Shown here: positions 58,733 through 64,000 of the stretch, in pieces
Numbering within the stretch: the stretch's first letter is position 1
How the letters are laid out: every line of letters begins with the position of its first letter
NCBI RefSeq assembly: GCF_003312915.1
Contig: NZ_CP030261.1
Coordinates: forward strand, 4,526,001 to 4,590,000
DNA from: Flavobacterium fluviale
GTDB taxonomy: Bacteria > Bacteroidota > Bacteroidia > Flavobacteriales > Flavobacteriaceae
DNA: 64,000 nucleotides
Reading direction: 5' to 3'
The notes under the pieces: generated by a model
Told to the model about the DNA's origin: nothing
The model's database searches: none
Seen by the model: the letters and a program-made list of their open reading frames with translations, nothing else
Made by a program: the position numbers and the translations under genes

Positions 58733-60595
58733 TTAAAAAGTCACTAATTTCACTCCCAAAGTAAACCATCTTGACGGCAGAGGCACCGCTCCTACTTCAT
58801 AATAAGTGGCATTAAATATATTCTGCGCATCTAAAAAGATTGTAAATTTTTGAATGGACTGACTTACTCTAAAATCATTAACCCAGTAAGAAGGCCCAGT
58901 AATTCTTTCGTTAAAACGTGTTGCAAACAATACTGAAAAATTTCTGTATTGATAATCTATTGTATTGGTTATTTGATGTTTTAATGAAGAAATAAGATAC
59001 TTAGAATATATTTCTGTTCGAGAACTTTCAAACTGAGAATCTAAATACGTATAAGCTAGAAGGATATTCAATCTTGAATCTTTAGAAAAATCAAATCTGT
59101 AGTTCCCTCGCAGGTTGATTCCGTTTGTTTTTAAATCTCCTGTATTTTGACTCTGCCATGGCTGCGTTGTCAAATCACGCATCCAATCGATGTAATTGTC
59201 TATTTTTCTGTAAAAATAATTAGCATTAAAGCTTAAAGCTTTTTTGTTGTATTTAAAACCAATTTCACTTTGAAAAGCATTTTCCGAATCTAAGTCGGCG
59301 TTGCCAATATTTCCTGTCTGCTTTAAATATAAATCTGTAAAAGATGGAATTCTCTGGCTTGTTCCAACATTTCCAATGATTTTAAAGGCATCTGTAATGG
59401 CATAACTAGCATCAATTCCAGGATAAACCTGCCATTTATAATCGGAATTATAATTCAAATAAGTTCCTAAATTCACATCAAGCTTATCTGTAAAACTCGT
59501 TCTGTATTCTGCATAGATTCCAACATTCTCACGGTCATGATCTCCAATATTAGACGAATGAATATTTTCATTTCTAAATTCAGCTCCAAAACCAATTTCG
59601 CCTTTAGATAATTTAACCGTCGAATTCAATTCTCCAGCGATAGAATTAGTATAATGCTGACTTCTTCCAACATTTAAATTTGAGTTTCCTAAGTAACGAT
59701 AATCATCATAATTATATCGGTATGTTACTCTCGGCATAATTTTCCAATTTTCTGTAATAGCATGTTTAGATTGAATATTGGCAAATGTAGTCTGGACAAT
59801 TTCAGTAGAATTTAAATCTCCTGGTGCTGCATAAAATCCGTTTGCTCCAAATCCGTTGTTGATGTAACCCGCTGAACCTAAAATTTCATTAGAGTCATTA
59901 AGCTGCACATTTCCTTGATAGAAAATTTTATTGTTTTCGAATGCGGTGTTGTATCGGTAGCCATTGCTTTTATCGTGAGAAGCAAAAATCAAATGCTGTT
60001 GTTTTTCTTTCCCCAAAACAGCACCAGCCTGAACGCCGGTTCCGTAAAAAGTGTCTCCTGTATCGCGGGTATCTTTTTCAAAATTAGAACCAGCGTAAGT
60101 GCTTACCAAAAATCCAGAATCTGTTGGTTTTTTAGTGATTATATTAATTGCTCCCGTTAAACTGTTGATACCGTAAATTCTTGCTGCCGGTCCGCGAACT
60201 ACTTCGATTCTTTCAATAACTTCAACCGGAAGTGGAAGATTTAACATATTGTGTGCAGTCTGCGAATCGATTACTTTTGCTCCATTTAGCAAAACAACAG
60301 TTTGTTCAAAACTTCCTCCGTCTACACTTATATCTGCCTGAGTTCCAAACGGACCTCTTTGTCTAATGTCAACTCCGTTTGCGTATTGCAGTACTTCCTG
60401 AAGCGTTCTTCCTGGAAGTTTTTTAATGGTTTCACTTGAAATTACATACACATTTCTATTTTGTTTTGAAATTGGTGTATTAAATCGGTTTTCATTAATT
60501 ATAACTTCCTCCATATTATTAATGGAATCTTTTTGGGTCTGTGCGTAAAAATTGGTACAAATTACTGTAAAAACAGCAAAATAGATTTTTTTCAT
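58733..60595 (-). CDS. BtuB-type TonB-dependent receptor
   Basis: 620 residues. Signal peptide (MKKIYFAVFTVICTNFYA) and a plug (NNMEEVIINENRFNTPISKQNRNVYVISSETIKKLPGRTLQEVLQYANGVDIRQRG in parts, ~residues 25-80) with GSFEQTVVLLNGAKVIDSQTAHN and ERIEVVRGPAARIYGINSLTGAINIITKKP. The rest is the barrel, with the C-terminal strand ...SRWFTLGVKLVTF. The plug is like that of BtuB and other vitamin/metal-complex receptors. There is no riboswitch upstream. It is divergent from a MocR-type regulator. Confidence 0.85.
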   Translation of the reverse strand: MKKIYFAVFTVICTNFYAQTQKDSINNMEEVIINENRFNTPISKQNRNVYVISSETIKKLPGRTLQEVLQYANGVDIRQRGPFGTQADISVDGGSFEQTVVLLNGAKVIDSQTAHNMLNLPLPVEVIERIEVVRGPAARIYGINSLTGAINIITKKPTDSGFLVSTYAGSNFEKDTRDTGDTFYGTGVQAGAVLGKEKQQHLIFASHDKSNGYRYNTAFENNKIFYQGNVQLNDSNEILGSAGYINNGFGANGFYAAPGDLNSTEIVQTTFANIQSKHAITENWKIMPRVTYRYNYDDYRYLGNSNLNVGRSQHYTNSIAGELNSTVKLSKGEIGFGAEFRNENIHSSNIGDHDRENVGIYAEYRTSFTDKLDVNLGTYLNYNSDYKWQVYPGIDASYAITDAFKIIGNVGTSQRIPSFTDLYLKQTGNIGNADLDSENAFQSEIGFKYNKKALSFNANYFYRKIDNYIDWMRDLTTQPWQSQNTGDLKTNGINLRGNYRFDFSKDSRLNILLAYTYLDSQFESSRTEIYSKYLISSLKHQITNTIDYQYRNFSVLFATRFNERITGPSYWVNDFRVSQSIQKFTIFLDAQNIFNATYYEVGAVPLPSRWFTLGVKLVTF

Positions 60596-60614
60596 TTGGT
60601 TATTGTTTTTTTGG

Positions 60615-60622
60615 CAAAAGTA
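60615..60622 (-). promoter_or_regulatory. -7 promoter box of TonB receptor gene
   Basis: On the minus strand reads TACTTTTG, about 20 bp before the receptor start codon. Confidence 0.45.
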
Positions 60623-60650
60623 GTACCTTGCCGTACCAATAAAGTATACC
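60623..60650. promoter_or_regulatory. direct-repeat candidate operator of MocR regulator
   Basis: GTACC at 60623-60627 and GTACC at 60633-60637, exactly 10 bp apart, then GTATACC at 60644-60650. This lies upstream of the receptor -7 box, where a -33 contact would be, and 13-40 bp before the regulator start. MocR-type regulators are known to bind short direct repeats; here the pattern is inferred only. Confidence 0.45.
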
Positions 60651-60662
60651 AGTTTTATAATT

Positions 60663-62156
60663 ATGGATAGTCCGGTTGAAATTCCTTTTAGAAGCTTTAT
60701 TCAGCTTAAGCCAGAAGAAAACACAGCAATTTATCTGCAGCTTGTTTTTGAATTTATCAAAGCCATACAAACTGGTTTTCTGCCTGAAGGAACCAAACTT
60801 CCCGGCACAAGAATACTCTGTAAAGTATTGTCTGTTAATAGAAATACATTAATTAAGGCTTTTCAGGATCTGGAATCGCAGGGCTGGATTGAAACGCTTC
60901 CTAATAAAGGAACATTTATTTTATCACAGCAAAAACAAAAAAGCCAAACTCAATATACTTTTGCAAAAGATCAAAATCAATCTGAATTAAATTTAAACAC
61001 TGGTTTTGCATTTCAGCGTTCTACAATTCTCGAAAATCCAACAGAAATTAGTAATCTGCCTTATCAATTTAATGACGGAATGCCCGATTTGCGATTGGTA
61101 CAAACAGATGTTCTCGCTAGACTTTACGTCTCCAAATTAAAAAGACGAAAAACTTCCAAAACATACGAACAAATTCAGCTGCGTTCCCACTTAAATTTTA
61201 AAACCCATTTTTCCAATTATTTAAATCTTACTAGAGGAATTCGAATTTCGACTTCAAACCTGCTCACAGCCAGCAGTCACGAAATCAGTTTATATCTGGT
61301 AACAAAAGTTCTTATCAGTCCTGGCGATAAAGTTGTGGTGGCTTCTCCCGGTTACTACATGTCTAATATGACTTTGACCAATACTGGAGCGCAGATTATT
61401 TCTATTCCAGTAAATGAAGACGGAATTGATACCAAACGACTAAAAGAAATCTGCGAAACTTCTGCAATTAGAGTGTTGTATCTTACTTCAAATTACCATT
61501 ATCCTACGACAATTTTGCTCAGCGCTAAAAAAAGAATTGAGGTTCTGGAATTGGCAAATCAATATGGTTTTGTGATTCTCGAAGATGATTATGACTTTGA
61601 TTTCCATTATGATAATAATCCAGTTCTGCCTTTAGCTGCATTTGATTCTAACCAGCGTGTGGTTTATATAGGATCTTTTGGAAAATCGCTTCCGTCGGGA
61701 TTCAGCTACGGATTTGTTGCCGGCCCATCAGACTTTATTAAAGAACTCGAAAAACATCAAAACATACTTGAACCCAGCATCGATGTCCTTAAAGAACAGG
61801 TTTTAACAGAATGGATTACGGAAGGCGAAGTGCATCGTCTTTCGAAAAAAAATAAAAAGATTTACAAAGAACGAAGAGATTATTTTGTTTCGTTACTTAA
61901 CGAAAAACTTGCAGACAAAATTAAATTTAAAGTACCGCCAAGAGGTCTGGCAATTTGGGTAGAATGGCTTGCTGATTTCAATCTTATAAAATTTCAAAAA
62001 GAATGTTCGAATAATGGATTATTCCTGCCGAAGACTATTTTGTACCAAACCAAAAATCTTACCGCCACCCGTTTGGGATTTGGACATTTAGAAAAAGAGG
62101 AAATGGAAAAAGCCGTTTCAATCCTCAAATTAAGTTTAGAAACTGTTCTTTCTTAA
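60663..62156 (+). CDS. MocR/PdxR-type GntR-aminotransferase fusion regulator
   Basis: 497 residues. An N-terminal GntR winged helix (IYLQLVFEFIKAIQTGFLPEGTKLPGTRILCKVLSVNRNTLIKAFQDLESQGWIETLPNKGTFI in parts, ~residues 23-86) precedes a fold-type I aminotransferase domain. The PLP lysine is Lys341 in GSFGKSLPSGF. The family uses PLP as cofactor-ligand to control transcription, e.g. of pyridoxal, GABA or taurine genes. It is divergent from the TonB receptor gene with only 67 bp between start codons, so that receptor is the likely target. Confidence 0.9.
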   Translation: MDSPVEIPFRSFIQLKPEENTAIYLQLVFEFIKAIQTGFLPEGTKLPGTRILCKVLSVNRNTLIKAFQDLESQGWIETLPNKGTFILSQQKQKSQTQYTFAKDQNQSELNLNTGFAFQRSTILENPTEISNLPYQFNDGMPDLRLVQTDVLARLYVSKLKRRKTSKTYEQIQLRSHLNFKTHFSNYLNLTRGIRISTSNLLTASSHEISLYLVTKVLISPGDKVVVASPGYYMSNMTLTNTGAQIISIPVNEDGIDTKRLKEICETSAIRVLYLTSNYHYPTTILLSAKKRIEVLELANQYGFVILEDDYDFDFHYDNNPVLPLAAFDSNQRVVYIGSFGKSLPSGFSYGFVAGPSDFIKELEKHQNILEPSIDVLKEQVLTEWITEGEVHRLSKKNKKIYKERRDYFVSLLNEKLADKIKFKVPPRGLAIWVEWLADFNLIKFQKECSNNGLFLPKTILYQTKNLTATRLGFGHLEKEEMEKAVSILKLSLETVLS

Positions 62157-62305
62157 ATTTATAAAAATTACAATTTAATATTTATAATTTCATATAAAGT
62201 ATCTCATATACTGTCAATTATGTAATTTGTAAATCTAATCCTATAAGCAGAAGAGGTACTTTGGAAACTAACTTTGATATCAGTTAATCTCTAAATCACC
62301 TCGTC

Positions 62306-62761
62306 ATGCTTTATACTTTTTTAGAATTACTATTAGTATCTATTGCAGCAACATCAGCCATGACATGGTTTAGTTATGCAATGTCACAAAATTTCAGGGA
62401 ATTGTATAAAGAGCCGGTGCTTTTGAGCTACGCTATTGACAAAATGAAAATTGATCTTTCGACGCAGGCAAAAATAAATTGGGGCTGGATATTGCATTAT
62501 GCAATCGGACTTTGCTTTGTAGTCGGATATCATATTATTTGGGTAAAGGATATTGCTCCAATTTCACCGCTAAGCGCTCTGCTACTAGGGGCAATCAGCG
62601 GTGTAATTGGCATAATCAGCTGGATAATTATTTTCAAAATGACTCATCATCAACCCCCAATTGATTTTAGAGGCTATTATATTCAGCTGTTCTTTGCCCA
62701 TATCATTTTTGCTATTATCGCGACAGCACTTTATGCTGTTATGTTAAATCTTCAAATCTAA
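62306..62761 (+). CDS. four-helix membrane protein
   Basis: 151 residues, not recognised (DUF2938-like appearance). Four hydrophobic segments: LELLLVSIAATSAMTWFSYA, ILHYAIGLCFVVGYHIIWV, SALLLGAISGVIGIISWIIIF and FFAHIIFAIIATALYAVML. A loop between the first two contains YKEPVLLSYAIDKMKIDLS. It is followed by the ligD start 9 bp after its stop, in the same direction. Role unknown. Confidence 0.65.
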   Translation: MLYTFLELLLVSIAATSAMTWFSYAMSQNFRELYKEPVLLSYAIDKMKIDLSTQAKINWGWILHYAIGLCFVVGYHIIWVKDIAPISPLSALLLGAISGVIGIISWIIIFKMTHHQPPIDFRGYYIQLFFAHIIFAIIATALYAVMLNLQI

Positions 62762-62769
62762 GAAAACTT

Positions 62770-64000
62770 ATGTCACTGTCTAAATACAACCAGAAAAGGG
62801 ATTTTAAACAAACACGTGAGCCGAAAGGAGAAATCGCGAAATCGGCTGATAAGTTAATTTTTGTGGTTCAGAAACATGCTGCATCACACTTGCATTATGA
62901 TTTTAGATTAGAAATGGATGGTGTTTTAAAAAGTTGGGCAGTTCCAAAGGGGCCTTCAATGGATCCTGAAGTAAAACGCCTTGCGATGATGGTTGAAGAT
63001 CATCCGTACAGTTACAAAGATTTTGAAGGCACCATTCCAGAAGGAAATTATGGCGCAGGAAATGTAATTGTTTGGGATAACGGAACTTATACTTCAGACG
63101 AAAAAACAGCCTCTGCTGAAAAGCAATTAGCATCCGATCTTAAAAAAGGACGTTTGAGTTTTATATTAAAGGGAAAAAAACTTAAAGGCGAATTTTCTTT
63201 GGTAAAACTTCATGGAAAACAGGAAAATGCCTGGCTGCTGATTAAAAAACAAGATAAATATGCAACTGATTCTGATATTTTAGAAAACGATAAATCGGTT
63301 ATTTCTAAAAGGACTTTGGAGCAATTAGAAGAGAAATCTGAAAAGTTAACTGCCAAAATTGAGGAAAAGAGCAAAACTAAAAGTCCCGCAAAAAAAAAGG
63401 CTATCACAAAAGCAGAGGAAGCAGTATTTTTAAAACCAATGCTGGCCAATACCACTGAAAAACCTTTTGATGATGAAGAATGGATTTTTGAAAACAAATA
63501 TGACGGCTATCGTACAATTGCTGTAATTAATCCGCCCAAAGTAGAATTATTCAGCAGAAATAAAATTTCGTTTGATACTAATTTTAAACCAATTGCCGAG
63601 GAATTAAAGAAGATTGATCATACGGTGATTCTCGACGGCGAAGTTGTAGTTGAAAATGAGTCTGGCCGAGCCGAGTTTCAAATGCTTCAAAATTACATTA
63701 AAACAGGAATCGGTAATTTAAAATATTATGTTTTTGATTTACTAAATCTTGACGGAAATTCAATAACCGATTTATCCCTTCTTGACCGAAAAGAACTGCT
63801 GAAGATCTTATTTAACAAATATGATTTCTCAAATATTTTTTATTCTGAACATACAATCGGAGATGGAATCAAACAGTTTGAAAATGCCAGAAAAAGTAAG
63901 AGCGAAGGCATTATTGCTAAAAAAGCAGAGAGCTCTTATTCTGTTGCCAATAGAAGTAATAATTGGCTGAAAATTAAAATTTCTAACGAAGAAGAAGCTA
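62770..64000 (+). CDS. ligD: DNA ligase D (phosphoesterase and ligase domains), runs off window
   Basis: A partial gene: 410 codons with no stop before the end. The N-terminal 3'-phosphoesterase domain is clear (KHAASHLHYDFRLEMDGVLKSWAVPKGPS, in parts, ~residues 37-65, and FEGTIPEGNYGAGNVIVWD). After a Lys-rich linker the ATP-dependent ligase domain starts at KPMLAN; the nucleophile is Lys243 in ENKYDGYR. VILDGEVVVENESGRAEFQML, YYVFDLLNLDG and SEGIIAKK are further ligase motifs. LigD with Ku carries out non-homologous end joining; Ku is not in the window. A polymerase domain may follow. Confidence 0.9.
   Translation, partial: MSLSKYNQKRDFKQTREPKGEIAKSADKLIFVVQKHAASHLHYDFRLEMDGVLKSWAVPKGPSMDPEVKRLAMMVEDHPYSYKDFEGTIPEGNYGAGNVIVWDNGTYTSDEKTASAEKQLASDLKKGRLSFILKGKKLKGEFSLVKLHGKQENAWLLIKKQDKYATDSDILENDKSVISKRTLEQLEEKSEKLTAKIEEKSKTKSPAKKKAITKAEEAVFLKPMLANTTEKPFDDEEWIFENKYDGYRTIAVINPPKVELFSRNKISFDTNFKPIAEELKKIDHTVILDGEVVVENESGRAEFQMLQNYIKTGIGNLKYYVFDLLNLDGNSITDLSLLDRKELLKILFNKYDFSNIFYSEHTIGDGIKQFENARKSKSEGIIAKKAESSYSVANRSNNWLKIKISNEEEA

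Overview
The window reads as chromosomal DNA of a Flavobacterium-like member of the Bacteroidota. It is AT-rich. Many genes have the Bacteroidota -7 promoter box TAnnTTTG just upstream. It carries SusC/SusD-type and other TonB-dependent receptors, an ECF sigma/FecR pair, a LETM1-related protein, and a tmRNA whose tag reads GENNYALAA. Nothing indicates a prophage, an intact IS element, a CRISPR array or a tRNA gene.

Layout. 1-8 kb: a WYL regulator, then a MarR-type regulator heading a beta-oxidation cluster (hydroxyacyl-CoA dehydrogenase/enoyl-CoA hydratase, thiolase, acyl-CoA dehydrogenase) in the order of Bacillus subtilis fadNAE. This cluster is interrupted by a small four-helix-bundle gene bracketed by a 30-bp inverted repeat. 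8-13 kb: GH18 chitinase, small secreted proteins, SodC lipoprotein, LETM1-related protein. 13-18 kb: carbonic anhydrase with a SulP anion transporter, divergent dps/oxyR, mnmD. 18-29 kb: branched-chain aminotransferase, a MazG-like pyrophosphohydrolase, an ECF sigma operon, a Ycf48-like secreted protein, a tandem pair of EF-hand-like secreted proteins, and a Kup potassium transporter. 29-39 kb: rRNA methyltransferase, menE plus a CPBP protease, an ArsC-like protein, a TonB receptor, a missed 59-aa membrane protein, a probable Flavo-1-type structured RNA, fumC and a saccharopine/alanine-dehydrogenase-like enzyme. 39-44 kb: serine hydrolase, tmRNA, RidA, and an OLD-family ATPase/TOPRIM nuclease with a small companion gene. 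44-54 kb: a minus-strand nutrient-uptake locus in the order sigma, FecR, SusC, SusD, metzincin-type zinc protease, DUF3347 protein. 55-58 kb: a SAM-I riboswitch leading a TlpA-like thiol-disulfide protein and a cysteine-desulfurase-like PLP enzyme. 58-64 kb: a TonB receptor divergent from a MocR-type regulator, a membrane protein, and the 5' part of ligD, which runs off the window.

The less ordinary content is mostly between genes. At least four spacers carry 7-bp words iterated in one orientation and then in the reverse complement, with a different word in each family (AGTATTA, AAATTCC, GTTTCAG, AAAGTCn). A second family of larger inverted repeats built on GTCATTTCGA occurs at two loci, and a third palindrome sits at the left edge. 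The most suggestive single locus is the bracketed four-helix-bundle gene at 4.2-4.7 kb, which looks like an rRNA-intervening-sequence-like cassette living inside a metabolic operon.
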